Source of the DNA: Candidatus Promineifilum breve
Lineage (GTDB): Bacteria > Chloroflexota > Anaerolineae > Promineifilales > Promineifilaceae
DNA length: 64,000 bases
Reading direction: 5' to 3'
Assembly (NCBI RefSeq): GCF_900066015.1
Contig: NZ_LN890656.1
Coordinates: 1-64,000, forward strand
The position numbers and the translations under genes were made by a program. Positions 40,868 through 49,528 of this stretch are shown here, piece after piece. Below the pieces are notes generated by a model. The model worked only from the letters and a program-made list of their open reading frames with translations. It had not been told where the DNA came from and searched no databases. The number at the start of each line of letters is the position of its first letter. Within the stretch, counting starts at the first letter, position 1.

Positions 40868-41713
40868 TTCTTCCTTCTCTAATATTCGCCTCAACTCGCG
40901 GGCGACGAGGGCGGGGCGCTCGTCGCGCAGCAGGGGCAGGGCGCGGCGGGCCGGGCCGAGGGCGGCGGTGTCGATGCCGCCCACGACAAGGGCGGGCAAA
41001 TCGCGCGGCCCTTCGCAGAGCAGCGCGGCGTCGGGGCCGAAGATAGTCGAGCCGCCCCAGTAGCGGCCGCCGTCGTCGGCCCCCACGCGGTTGGCGTGGA
41101 TGACGAAGGTGGTGAATTGCAGGGCGTAGGCGCGGTTCATGGCCAGCACCTTGTCGGCCGTGGTCAGGGCGTCCCCCTGGCCGTGCTCCACCGAGGCCGA
41201 GAGCAGCAACAGTGTGTCGGCCCCGTCCTGCCACAGCAGATAGGGCAGCGAGGCGTGCCAGAAATCCTCGCAGATGAGTAGGCCCATGCGGCCGAAGCGG
41301 GTGTCGAAGGCGCGGGCCGTCTGGCCGGGGGTGAACACCCGCCCCTCGGCCCACTGGCCATAGTTGGGCAGGTAGACTTTGCGGTGCAGATGGACGAGAC
41401 GGCCGCCGGAGAGATAGGCGGCGCTGATAGTGTGGCGGTGGCGGGCGTCAACCTCGACGAAGCTGACCACCAGATCGACCTGATCGCTGGCCCCTAGCAG
41501 CGCGGCGAAGGTCGGGTCATCGGCCGTGGCGCGGATGGCGACGTCGTAGGCCATCTCGCCCAGCCGGTAGCCGGTCAGCGACAGCTCGGGGAAGATGAGC
41601 AGGTCGATGCCGCCGGCCCGCGCCTGCCCGGCGGCGGCCAGATGGGTAGCGAGGTTGGCCGCCACGTCGCCCAGGACAGGGTCAATCTGGGCGATGCCGA
41701 TGGTGATATTCAT
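40835..41713 (-). CDS. Carbon-nitrogen hydrolase (nitrilase superfamily)
   Basis: 292 residues. The catalytic triad is visible: Glu in LLIFPELSLTGY, Lys in HRKVYLPNYGQW and Cys in GLLICEDFWHA. The pattern resembles the glutaminase-type amidase domain of NAD synthetases, but no synthetase domain follows, so it is a free amidase of unknown substrate. The last ten residues, ESTDFTDFTD, and the stop are translated CACAGATT repeat and are not part of the fold. It is followed downstream by era on the same strand. Confidence 0.85.
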   Translation of the reverse strand: MNITIGIAQIDPVLGDVAANLATHLAAAGQARAGGIDLLIFPELSLTGYRLGEMAYDVAIRATADDPTFAALLGASDQVDLVVSFVEVDARHRHTISAAYLSGGRLVHLHRKVYLPNYGQWAEGRVFTPGQTARAFDTRFGRMGLLICEDFWHASLPYLLWQDGADTLLLLSASVEHGQGDALTTADKVLAMNRAYALQFTTFVIHANRVGADDGGRYWGGSTIFGPDAALLCEGPRDLPALVVGGIDTAALGPARRALPLLRDERPALVARELRRILEKEEESTDFTDFTD

Positions 41714-41714
41714 G

Positions 41715-42701
41715 TTATTGTTTTTCGACTTTAACGGTCATATCGGCGCCTTGTACCGGGACATAGGCTCTCAACATGCCATAAAATGGTTTTCCTGTGG
41801 GAATTCCATTCAGACCCTCGCCATCCGGGCTAAGCGTGATGGTATAGGTGCCATCATCATTCTGTTGCGAAGAGTAGGTGGTCCGGTCGTAGACCTTTTG
41901 CTCGTTGGGGATCAGTAACTTGTTATCGGCGCCATAGACGGTCACAGAATAGTAACCGTCATCATGGACGATCCCGGCGGGGACGGTGACAATATAGGTG
42001 GCACTGCCGTTCAACGGCTCGCCATTACCGTCAACCAAAATCGGCAGATAGCGTACCGTATCGGCCGGCGTGCCCAACTGGCCTATCTTCACGCCGGCGG
42101 CATGCGTAATGTCACCCACATCGCCCGATTTCTTGCCAAAGGCAATATCCGGATCGGCATAGCCTATCGCGACATCGATGATGGCCTGCGCTGCCTTCTC
42201 TATTTCAGGGGAAAACCGTTGTACATCCCTGTGCATGTCACCGTTACCACCCTGCATGGTGATTGATCGGCTAAGCTCGCGTACCTCTGCCATGTTGTCA
42301 ATCACAACCATCCGCGTAAAAACCAGACCCTGATCCGTTTCCAGGTAAACGACGTGGTAGGTTCCTTCGGTAATAGGCTGACCGGGACGAACGATCAGGA
42401 TCGGCTTGTCGGGATTAACGATGACGGCCGGTATGTTATGTTTCATATCAAAAATGGACACCGAGAAAAAATATTTGTACTGGGGTGTGTCCACGATGGC
42501 GGGGCCGTCCGACAAGCTGAACCAATTGTAACCGTAATCGACCGTCGCCTGAGGTGTTACGACCGTGGCGTCAGTCGGATCAACCAGTCCGGTAAACGTA
42601 AACGTGCCTGGTTCATTTTCAGTCAGCCAGGCTTTCATCATTTTTACCTGTTCCTGATTCGGGTATTCTTTTATGTAATTCTCGATCGAATCTTGTAACA
42701 T
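41715..42701 (-). CDS. DUF1214/DUF1254-type protein
   Basis: 328 residues from ATG 42701, preceded by AGGAGAG. The C-terminal half has the DUF1214 signature: YYSVTVYGADNKLLIPNEQK, TYTITLSPDGEGLNG and PFYGMLRAYVP. The N-terminal half (YNWFSLSDGPAIVDTPQYKY, YLETDQGLVFTRMVVIDN) fits DUF1254. No signal peptide is seen, unlike many relatives. The DNA is poorer in GC than its neighbours (a sampled row at 42421 has 21 G+C of 60, against 47 of 60 at 43201), which suggests recent acquisition. Function unknown. Confidence 0.8.
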   Translation of the reverse strand: MLQDSIENYIKEYPNQEQVKMMKAWLTENEPGTFTFTGLVDPTDATVVTPQATVDYGYNWFSLSDGPAIVDTPQYKYFFSVSIFDMKHNIPAVIVNPDKPILIVRPGQPITEGTYHVVYLETDQGLVFTRMVVIDNMAEVRELSRSITMQGGNGDMHRDVQRFSPEIEKAAQAIIDVAIGYADPDIAFGKKSGDVGDITHAAGVKIGQLGTPADTVRYLPILVDGNGEPLNGSATYIVTVPAGIVHDDGYYSVTVYGADNKLLIPNEQKVYDRTTYSSQQNDDGTYTITLSPDGEGLNGIPTGKPFYGMLRAYVPVQGADMTVKVEKQ

Positions 42702-42820
42702 TGTTGTCTCTCCTAGCGGGATAAAACCCTGGCATGGTAATGGATTCAAATTATCGTTCAGATTTGAACCTAGTCAATACGGGCTTGCGCAATCGCCGGC
42801 CTAGACACGGGGAAGAATAG

Positions 42821-42915
42821 AACACGGATGACACGGATTTACGCGGCTAATAGGGGAATACCGTTACGCCCCTGCTTATCCGTGAAAATCCGTGCTATCC
42901 GTGTCAATCCGTGGT
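42821..42915. repeat. Inverted ACGGATT repeat block
   Basis: ACACGGATGACACGGATT units face TATCCGTGAAAATCCGTG units. The right arm supplies the stop and last residues (NEFTTD) of the adjacent gene at 42904. Confidence 0.8.
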
Positions 42916-43944
42916 GAATTCATTGATCCGCAAGGCGCGCATCGTCACCCACTTGTTGGGCGCGCCCAGGCGGCCGAAGGCGACGCCGGGCCACATCTTG
43001 CCGTTGTAGTGATACTCCAGCGGCCAGCGGCCGTCGGCGTCGGCCTTGGCGGCGATGAGGGCCAGCGTGGGAGCCAGGCGCGGGTCGTCGCCATAGCCCA
43101 CGGCCAGCAGCGCCTCGGCCACTTGCAACAGATCGGCCACGTAGAAGACGGGGAAGCCGAACTTCCACCAGTTGCCGCTGGGCGCGGCGGCGTAGCCGTT
43201 GGGCCAGGGGGCCGTGGCCGGCTCACCGGCCAGCAGGAATTCCGCGCCCTGGCGGATGGCCTCATCGATCAGCGGCGTGCGCCGGCCGGGCGGCAGCTTG
43301 CCGAAGGCCAGCATAACCTTGGCCGCCCCCCAGGCGCAGGACAGGTTGTTGTTGGCCCCGCAGCGAAAGAGCGGGCCGGATTTGTAGGCGGTGTAGCGGC
43401 GCTCGGCGTTGCACCGCGCGGCGTTGGCGGAACTGCCAGTTCCGCGCGGGGCGATGCCTTCGCCGGTCACGGTGCGCGCCATCCAGTCGTAGGCCCCGTC
43501 GAGGCGGGGATCATCGACACCCAGATCGAGCAGGGCGGTCAGCAGGTTGCCTTGCAGGCAGTCGAACGTGCCCGCCGGGCGGCCGTTGTAGGCGAACTGG
43601 CCGCCGGGGCACAGGGCCTGGTCGAGCAGATAGGCTCCGGCGCGGGCCACGCGCTCGTCGTCGGCGGCCGACGCGCCCAGTTGCCCCAGGGCGATCATGG
43701 CCCAGACGGTGGAGCGATACTTGGGGCCATAGCCGGGGCCGGGCTTGCCCCAGTGGCCGTCGTCGGCCATGTCGGCCAGGATGGCGGCGATGGGGCCGTC
43801 GCGGTGGGCGGCGGCGCGGGCGGCAACCAGTTCGGGGTCGTCGGCCGGGCGGTGGAGCAGGTCGCGCAAGGCCAGATAGCGCGGGCCGGGATCGGTGGGG
43901 TCGAGCAACCAGGTCAGCAGTTCGGGCGGGTGGGATGGGTTCAT
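42904..43944 (-). CDS. Alpha/alpha-toroid (terpenoid cyclase/prenyltransferase-like fold) protein
   Basis: 346 residues of helical repeats like squalene-hopene cyclase barrels: RYLALRDLLHRPADDPELVA, STVWAMIALGQLG, GGQFAYNGRPAGTFDCLQGN and WKFGFPVFYVADLLQVAEAL. Relatives are often labelled nitrogen fixation protein NifH by error. Cyclase catalytic motifs (DxDD, QW repeats) are not seen, so the reaction is unknown. The last residues, NEFTTD, and the stop come from an ACGGATT repeat. Alone on its strand. Confidence 0.75.
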   Translation of the reverse strand: MNPSHPPELLTWLLDPTDPGPRYLALRDLLHRPADDPELVAARAAAHRDGPIAAILADMADDGHWGKPGPGYGPKYRSTVWAMIALGQLGASAADDERVARAGAYLLDQALCPGGQFAYNGRPAGTFDCLQGNLLTALLDLGVDDPRLDGAYDWMARTVTGEGIAPRGTGSSANAARCNAERRYTAYKSGPLFRCGANNNLSCAWGAAKVMLAFGKLPPGRRTPLIDEAIRQGAEFLLAGEPATAPWPNGYAAAPSGNWWKFGFPVFYVADLLQVAEALLAVGYGDDPRLAPTLALIAAKADADGRWPLEYHYNGKMWPGVAFGRLGAPNKWVTMRALRINEFTTD

Positions 43945-44245
43945 GGTGACTCCTCGGCCGCCCGTGGGGTTGGCTCAGCCGCATGGGCGACCCTTTCCTC
44001 ATTATACCACAAGACGCGGTTCGGTGGGCGGAGGCTTGGGTGGCAAGAAGGGCTTTTCCAAAGTCGGGCTAAGGAGCAGAGAACACAGAGTTCACAGAGC
44101 GCAGACACAGAGGGCGCGGAGAGTAAGAAGAGGAAGCAGAGGATGCAGCGTGCGCCGCGAAACCGATGGCAGCGCACAAAGCGCTTTCTCTGAAATCTCT
44201 GTGAATCTCTGTGTGCCTCCGTGTGCTCTGTGTAACTCTTTGATA
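43945..44245. repeat. 301-base gap with inverted ACACAGAG block
   Basis: 44078-44240 holds AGAACACAGAGTTCACAGAG units facing CTCTGTGAATCTCTGTG units. The remaining part (43945-44077) shows only a TATAC-type AT patch near 44004 and no ORF. Confidence 0.8.
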
Positions 44246-45013
44246 CTACAAGGCCCGACCTTCTCGGCCGGTCATCCAGAGCACCACGACCGCCGCCACC
44301 AGGGAGACGACCAGCAAGCCCACATCCACGAGCAAATCCAGCCGCCAGCCGCCAACCACCACCGCCGCATCCCCCCGCCCCAGCGCCACCACCACCCGCC
44401 CCAGCGCCAGCCCGCCCAGCGTGAGCCAGAACAGCAGCCCCGGCCGCAGCCGCCCAGTGCCGGCCCAGGCCAAGACGAACACCCCCAGCGCCGCCAGCAT
44501 CCCGAAGGCCTGCGTCCGATAGCGCACGGCGAACACGCCCAGGTCGTCGGGTAGGTTGGCGGCCAACAGACCCGGCGTGGCCGCCCGGCCATAGGCGCAG
44601 CCCTCGACGCCGCAGGCCGCCCAGCCGAAGGCGCTGAGCAGGGCCAGCCCCGGCGCGAACAGCCCGGCGTAGCGGAGGAACGGCCGCCCGCTCAGCCGCG
44701 CCCACAGCCACAGCCCGGCCAACCCGCCCAGCAGCGCGCCGTGGTAGTTCAGCCCGCCCAGTTGCAATTGCCACGCCTCGGCCGGGTTCTCGGCGAAGTA
44801 GGCGGCGTTGAGCCAGACGAAGACCGCCCGCCCGCCCAGCAAGGCCCCGGCGGCCGCGGCCAAGGCGCCGTCGAGCCAGCCGTCAAGCTCGCCGCCCGCA
44901 TCGCGCCGGGCCAGCGCGGCCGTGAGACCCAACGCCAGGGCAAGGCCCAGACCGAGGACGACGGTGTAGGTGTAGAGGAAGTAGGGGCCGTAGCGGGCGA
45001 GGATGTCAGTCAT
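44246..45013 (-). CDS. Lgt-like (prolipoprotein diacylglyceryl transferase family) membrane protein
   Basis: 255 residues with about seven membrane helices. The family layout is present: TYTVVLGLGLALALGL, LLGGRAVFVWLN (in place of the Lgt GxRxxYV), QLGGLNYHGALLGGL (the HG motif region) and a late RTQAFGMLAALGVFVLAW helix. The diagnostic GRxGNFxNxE loop is replaced by GVEGCAYGRAATPG, so I cannot say that it modifies lipoproteins; it may be a divergent paralogue. Confidence 0.7.
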   Translation of the reverse strand: MTDILARYGPYFLYTYTVVLGLGLALALGLTAALARRDAGGELDGWLDGALAAAAGALLGGRAVFVWLNAAYFAENPAEAWQLQLGGLNYHGALLGGLAGLWLWARLSGRPFLRYAGLFAPGLALLSAFGWAACGVEGCAYGRAATPGLLAANLPDDLGVFAVRYRTQAFGMLAALGVFVLAWAGTGRLRPGLLFWLTLGGLALGRVVVALGRGDAAVVVGGWRLDLLVDVGLLVVSLVAAVVVLWMTGREGRAL

Positions 45014-45398
45014 CTACGGCGGATGATAGCAGACATGATCGGTGGGTGGCTAGACTACGGTGGGTTGAAATCAGCCGCTGAGAAACGACGCCGACCACGG
45101 CGGGTTGTTGACGTTTAACCAATAAAATAGACATATTCACCCGATGGATGAATCCATCGGCTGGTACACAAAACCGCGTTAAAACGCGTTGCCGGAGCCT
45201 CTGCAACCGGCTTCAGCCGGGTTTTGTGTAGCAGGCGCGGGTTTGAACCCGCGCTGAGAATTTCAACCGGCTTTAACCGGTTTCGTTTGCCAGCGGCGGG
45301 TTTCAACCCGCCGTGATAAACCCGCCGCGACACACCCGCCGCGACGCCCGCCGCGACACCCCCGCCGCGTCCATGCGCCACCCGCCACCCGCTACTCG
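45014..45398. repeat. 385-base gap with palindromic GGGTTTGAACCCGC element
   Basis: 45057-45318 carries GGTGGGTTGAAATC, AAACCGCGTTAAAACGCG, AACCGGCTTCAGCCGG, GCGGGTTTGAACCCGCGC and AACCGGCTTTAACCGG modules, then GACACCCGCCGC units to about 45370 and GCCACCCGCCACCCGC units to 45400. No ORF. Confidence 0.8.
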
Positions 45399-45878
45399 CT
45401 ACTTCCCAATCCCATCCCGAAACACCATAATCTGCGCCGCATGTTCCCGCTTATGCCCGTAGTAGGAGTAGACGATGAAGTCCTCCAGGTCATACTCCAG
45501 GCCATAGGCGGGCAGGAAGCCGGTGTTGATGAACAGATTGGGCGGCAGGGCGGCGGCCAGTTCCAGCGTGCGCCGGTGGGCGGCTTCGTATTCGGCCAGC
45601 GTCTCGGCCACCGACAGGCCCAGCCGGGCCATGACCTGCTTGTCGTTGAATGCCTGGCCGTCGCGCAGCTTTTCGGCCAGCGTGGGGCCAATCGGTCCGC
45701 CCCGGGCCACGGCAAACGCCTCGACCAGGGCCAGCTCGAACGAGGCCAGATGGGCGATGATCTCGCGCGCCGACCACACGCCGCACACGCCCGGCGCGCG
45801 CCACTCGTCTTCGGTCAGGTCGCGCACGGCGTAGAGTAGCGTCCGGTTGGCATAGCGGAGTACGTCGCTTGGGTGCAT
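45399..45878 (-). CDS. DinB-like four-helix metal-binding protein
   Basis: 159 residues. RYANRTLLYAVRDLTEDEWR, VWSAREIIAHLASFELALVE and YYGHKREHAAQIMVFRD give the three-His pattern (His of AHLAS and the two His near GHKREH) of the DinB/maleylpyruvate isomerase fold. Members are thiol transferases or damage-response proteins. Ribosome site GGAAGAGGAGAG lies before the ATG. No neighbour points to a substrate. Confidence 0.8.
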   Translation of the reverse strand: MHPSDVLRYANRTLLYAVRDLTEDEWRAPGVCGVWSAREIIAHLASFELALVEAFAVARGGPIGPTLAEKLRDGQAFNDKQVMARLGLSVAETLAEYEAAHRRTLELAAALPPNLFINTGFLPAYGLEYDLEDFIVYSYYGHKREHAAQIMVFRDGIGK

Positions 45879-45936
45879 GGCTCTCTCCTCTTCCTGCTAA
45901 TTAGAGTGGTAGCATATCATAAGAATGGAAAAGAGG

Positions 45937-46042
45937 AGAAGTACACAGAGGGCGCAGAGGGAAGACACAGAGACCACAGAGAGAAGCAAAAGCCAGATTC
46001 TCCGTGTCTGCTTTCTGCGTCCTCTGTGTCATCTGCCTTGAG
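45937..46042. repeat. Inverted ACACAGAGG repeat block
   Basis: ACACAGAGGGCGCAGAGGG units face TTCTGCGTCCTCTGTGTC. Upstream of the nuclease-like gene. Confidence 0.8.
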
Positions 46043-46072
46043 AATATAGAACTAATGTGCTACGATACGGCC

Positions 46073-46447
46073 ATGAAATTCAAGAGCGGCCGTCGCCCGG
46101 CCCCCTCGGCGCGCACCAACTGGAACACCGTCCTGCTGGAGCAAATCCGCCTCAACGGCCTGCCGGAGCCGGTGCGCGAGTACGTCTTCCACGCCAATCG
46201 CAACTGGCGCTTCGATTTTTGCTGGCGCGAGGGCGGGCTGCTGGTGGCCTGCGAGGTCGAGGGCGGTATCTGGATGCAGACCGAGACCGGCCGCAGCAAG
46301 GGCCACGCCCACCCGGAGCGCTTCGAGCAGGATTGCGAGAAGTACAACGAGGCCGCCCTCTATGGCTGGACGCTCATCCGCGTCACTCCGGATATGATTC
46401 GCGACGGGCGGGCGATTGATTGGTTGGATCGGGCGCTTAGGGTTTGA
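46073..46447 (+). CDS. PD-(D/E)XK-like endonuclease of small phage/Vsr type
   Basis: 124 residues from ATG 46073 (earlier ATGs at 46058 and 46004 fall in or near repeats). EYVFHANRNWRFDFCWREGG gives the metal Asp, VACEVEGGIWM the ExE pair, and GHAHPERFEQDCEKYNEAAL, then GWTLIRVTPDMIRDGRAIDW, complete the pattern seen in small phage nucleases and resolvase-like proteins. It probably binds and nicks DNA. Isolated here; possibly a remnant of a mobile element. Confidence 0.75.
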   Translation: MKFKSGRRPAPSARTNWNTVLLEQIRLNGLPEPVREYVFHANRNWRFDFCWREGGLLVACEVEGGIWMQTETGRSKGHAHPERFEQDCEKYNEAALYGWTLIRVTPDMIRDGRAIDWLDRALRV

Positions 46448-46576
46448 AGCGCGGGGGAGCGGGGGAGCAGGGGAGCAGGGGAGCAGGGGAGCGGGGGAGC
46501 GGGGGAGCAGGGGAGCGCCGCCGGGACGGCGGCTCTTCCTCACCCCTGCTCCCCTGCCCCCCTGCTCCCCTGCGCT
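46446..46576. repeat. Inverted GCAGGGG repeat block
   Basis: GGGAGCAGGGGAGC units face CTGCTCCCCTGCCCC units around GCGCCGCCGGGACGGCGGC. Nearly the same block as 16794-16893, between convergent genes. Confidence 0.85.
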
Positions 46577-46591
46577 TAATCTAAGCAACGA

Positions 46592-48508
46592 CTACTCCCC
46601 CACCACATCCGGCCGCCGAATCGCCTCCAGATCGCCCAGCAGCAGCGTGCCGCTCGGCGACTGGTCGAACAGCAGGGCGATCTCGGTCACGTCGGCCAGG
46701 TTGACCCCGCCGAAACCGGCCAGCGGCAGGCGGAGGGTCGTCAGCGGGGCGCGGCCGGTGAAGGTGGGGCCGAAGAAGCCATCCTCGAAGATGTCGCCCA
46801 CCGGGTAGCGCAGCGCCGGCTCGTCGTCGCCGGTGGTGACCACGGCCACCGCGCCCGCGCCATCGGTTAGCCGCATGCTGAGGCGCTGGTTGGCCCCGGC
46901 GGCGTTCAGGGGCGACAGCGGATCGACGACTGCCCGCAAGCTGAGGGCGTCGTAGCGGCTCAGGTCGCGTTGGCCTTCGGGCAGTTCAAAGCGCAACGCC
47001 CCGCCCGGCGCGGCCCAATCGACCACGGCCATGGTGGGGTTGCCGGGCACGGTCAGGGTGGGGCGGCGGCACGGTTCGGAGCCGGGCACGTCGGCCGGCA
47101 GAAAGTAACCCTCGCGGCAGAAGAGGGTCGTCAGCCCCTCGGCGGCGATGGCCCCGCCCAGGCGGTTGGTGGTCATGTCGGCTTCGGTGGCCGGCGTCCA
47201 GATGGGCAACCGGTCGGCCGCGGCGGGGATGACCGACAGGCGGGCCGGGCGGCCGAGGATGTCATCCGGCGCGGCGGCCAGAGGATCCATGCCCAGCCGG
47301 GCGGCGGCGGCCAGGCGCGCGGCCGGGTCGCTGTGGAAGAGCGACGTCAGGAAGTCGGCGGCGTAATCGACCAGAAAGCTCTGTTGTTCGGCCGGGGTCA
47401 GCAACGGGCGGCAATCTTCCCGGTCGTCCATGGTGACCATATCGCCGCTGAGTTGGCTGTTGAAGCCGTTGTGGTTGGCTCGCTCCAGGAAGACCGACGT
47501 GGCCGGCGCATTGGGTCGCGCCGCCGTGGCCGACCACTCGCCCAGGCGCACCGCCTCATAGAACAATTGCCCGGCCTGATCGACCACGTCGCCATCGCAG
47601 GCGGGCAGGATGACAGCCAGGGGCACGTTGGTGCCGTTGGTGCCCACAAACGACAGCGCCGGGGCCACCAGCAGCAGCCCGCGCACCGGCCCATAGCCGC
47701 GCTCGGCCGAGGCCGCGTCCTGGTCGAGGCCGACGTCGTTCGCCAGCCAGTTGGCCCCCTCGCCGCCGCGCGAATGGCCCATGAGCACCAGCCGGCTCAC
47801 GTCGGCCACGCCGGCCAGCTCGACGCCGAAGTTGTTCTCGCCGCCGGCGGCGGCCGCGGCCAGGGCCGACAGGTGCAGATCGACGATCTGCCGCAGCCGC
47901 TCGCCGGGAAACGGCTCGCCGAAGCCGAAGGAGTTCTCGGCGTTGATGTTGATCGACAGGGCGACGTAGCCGCGAGCGGCCAACTCGCGCACCAGATATT
48001 CGAAGCCGGCGTAGTTGCGCTGCTCGGCGTCGCCGCAGGGCCAGACGTCGACACCGCCATCGTTGACCGGGCAGCCGGGGTGGGCGCCGTGCAGGAACAC
48101 GACCACGGGGTACGGGCCGTCGCCGCTGTCGGGCACGGCCATTACCCCGTTGAGTTGCACCGGCATCTGGCGGAAGCGGCTGTCCTCGGGGAAGTTTTCC
48201 TGGATGATGATCGCCTCGCCCAGGTCGTAGAAGACGCCGGCGGGCAGGGGTGGGGCGTCGGGTTCGGGCAACGGTTCGGCGGTGGGCGGCACGGTGGCGA
48301 CGACGGCCGCGGTGGGTTCGGCCGTCGGCTCGGCGGTGATCGTGGCGATTGGTAGCCGCGTCGGCCCGGCGGCCGTCGGCTCGGTGATGGCCGGCACGGT
48401 GGCGATGGCGGCCGCGGTGGGCAATACGTCGGGGTTGGCCGGGCGGCAGGCGGTGCTGAGCAGCAGGGCCAACAGCGACAGACCTAGCATAGTGAATCGA
48501 ATACGCAT
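46592..48508 (-). CDS. Alpha/beta-hydrolase lipoprotein
   Basis: 638 residues. Signal peptide with lipobox LLSTAC (Cys21), then a Thr/Pro/Glu linker to about 90. The hydrolase core has PYPVVVFLHGAHPGC (oxyanion region), AARGYVALSININAEN and the nucleophile elbow VLMGHSRGGEGANW; the acid and His are probably in ILPACDGDVVDQ and ERANHNGFNSQL. A C-terminal jelly-roll-like domain (RYDALSLRAVVDPLSPLN) may bind sugar. The likely role is esterase or lipase/PET-hydrolase-like activity at the cell surface. Confidence 0.85.
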   Translation of the reverse strand: MRIRFTMLGLSLLALLLSTACRPANPDVLPTAAAIATVPAITEPTAAGPTRLPIATITAEPTAEPTAAVVATVPPTAEPLPEPDAPPLPAGVFYDLGEAIIIQENFPEDSRFRQMPVQLNGVMAVPDSGDGPYPVVVFLHGAHPGCPVNDGGVDVWPCGDAEQRNYAGFEYLVRELAARGYVALSININAENSFGFGEPFPGERLRQIVDLHLSALAAAAAGGENNFGVELAGVADVSRLVLMGHSRGGEGANWLANDVGLDQDAASAERGYGPVRGLLLVAPALSFVGTNGTNVPLAVILPACDGDVVDQAGQLFYEAVRLGEWSATAARPNAPATSVFLERANHNGFNSQLSGDMVTMDDREDCRPLLTPAEQQSFLVDYAADFLTSLFHSDPAARLAAAARLGMDPLAAAPDDILGRPARLSVIPAAADRLPIWTPATEADMTTNRLGGAIAAEGLTTLFCREGYFLPADVPGSEPCRRPTLTVPGNPTMAVVDWAAPGGALRFELPEGQRDLSRYDALSLRAVVDPLSPLNAAGANQRLSMRLTDGAGAVAVVTTGDDEPALRYPVGDIFEDGFFGPTFTGRAPLTTLRLPLAGFGGVNLADVTEIALLFDQSPSGTLLLGDLEAIRRPDVVGE

Positions 48509-48592
48509 CGTAATTCTCCCCTGGAGCGCCGCGTGTAGGTGGGCGCTCGTCGGCGGTGGTTTGGTTTGCCGGGCGGGATTATAGCATGGATT

Positions 48593-48716
48593 AGAACGCG
48601 GGTGACACGGACTTATTTAGAGATAGAACGCGGATGACACGGATTTACGCGGATTGACGCGGATTGGAAGCTTTCTTATCCGCGTCAATCCGTGTAAATC
48701 CGCGTCATCCGCGTTC
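48593..48716. repeat. Inverted ACGGATT repeat block
   Basis: GGATGACACGGATTTACGCG units face CGCGTCAATCCGTGTAAATC units, a long stem between divergent genes. Confidence 0.85.
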
Positions 48717-48724
48717 CATTCCCC

Positions 48725-48730
48725 TATAAT
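48725..48730 (+). promoter_or_regulatory. -10 element of the nucleosidase gene (leaderless)
   Basis: Consensus TATAAT at 48725-48730, seven bases, then ATG at 48738. The predicted RNA start is at or next to the start codon. No clear -35 because the repeat arm occupies that place. Confidence 0.55.
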
Positions 48731-48737
48731 CCCACAT

Positions 48738-49475
48738 ATGACCACACCACCCGACGCCGTAATCCTCATCTCGGCCAACGCCGAATGGCAACCCGTCCGC
48801 GCCCGCTATCCCGATGCCGCTATCGAGCCGACGCCCTATGGCGAATGTTTCACCGCCTCGCTGCCGTTGACGGACGGCCGCCGGTCGCCGGTGGTCTTCT
48901 TCCACGGCGGCTGGGGCAAGATCGACGCCGCGGCCGGCACGCAGTACGCCATCGACCGCTGGCGGCCGGCGCTGCTCATCAATCTGGGCACGTGTGGCGG
49001 CTTTGCCGGGGACATCGCCGCCGGGGAGGTGCTGCTGGTCGATTTCACCCTGGTCTACGACATCGTGGAGCAGATGGGCGACCCCGACGAGGCGCTGGCC
49101 CACTATGCCACGGCCATCGATCTGTCATGGCTGGGGCGGCCGTGGCCGTTGGCGGCGCGGCAAGAGCTGCTGGTGTCGGCCGACCGCGACATTGTGGCCG
49201 GCGAGGTGGCCGATCTGCGCGCCCGCTATGGGGCCATCGCCGCCGATTGGGAGAGCGGGGCCATTGCCCACGTCTGCGGCCGCAACGGCACGCGCTGCCT
49301 CATCCTGCGCGCCGTCACCGACCTGGTGAGCCACGAGACGGGCGAGGCGTATGGCCGGCTCGATCTCTTCGCCGCCCGTGCCGCCGAGGTGATGGGCCGC
49401 CTGGTCGATTCGCTGCCCGGCTGGCTGGAGATGCAGAGAAGAGAATCCACAGATTACACAGATTCCACAGATTGA
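48738..49475 (+). CDS. Nucleoside phosphorylase/MTA-SAH-nucleosidase-like protein
   Basis: 245 residues from ATG 48738. GKIDAAAGTQYAIDRWRPA, LLINLGTCGGFAGDIAAGEV and the substrate-binding DWESGAIAHVCGRNGTRCL, then ILRAVTDLV, match the PNP/UDP family, with Asp of AVTD as the likely catalytic acid. It may act on methylthioadenosine, S-adenosylhomocysteine or futalosine. The C-terminal ESTDYTDSTD and the stop are encoded by CACAGATT repeat. A TATAAT box seven bases before the ATG suggests a leaderless message. Confidence 0.85.
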   Translation: MTTPPDAVILISANAEWQPVRARYPDAAIEPTPYGECFTASLPLTDGRRSPVVFFHGGWGKIDAAAGTQYAIDRWRPALLINLGTCGGFAGDIAAGEVLLVDFTLVYDIVEQMGDPDEALAHYATAIDLSWLGRPWPLAARQELLVSADRDIVAGEVADLRARYGAIAADWESGAIAHVCGRNGTRCLILRAVTDLVSHETGEAYGRLDLFAARAAEVMGRLVDSLPGWLEMQRRESTDYTDSTD

Positions 49476-49528
49476 AGAAGGATAATCCTCTTAAAAATCT
49501 GTGAAATCTGTGTAATCTGTGGATTCTC
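49439..49528. repeat. Inverted CACAGATT block forming the nucleosidase tail
   Basis: AATCCACAGATTACACAGA units (including the last ten codons and stop of the nucleosidase gene) face AAATCTGTGTAATCTGTGG units up to the protease stop region. Confidence 0.85.

Noticed and set aside
42892-44193. 433-residue plus frame across the toroid gene and repeats
   Set aside because: It runs through repeat blocks and opposes a real gene; composition is Gly/Gln/Arg shadow.
46970-48355. 461-residue plus frame opposite the hydrolase lipoprotein
   Set aside because: Opposes a clear alpha/beta-hydrolase with signal peptide; no domain seen.
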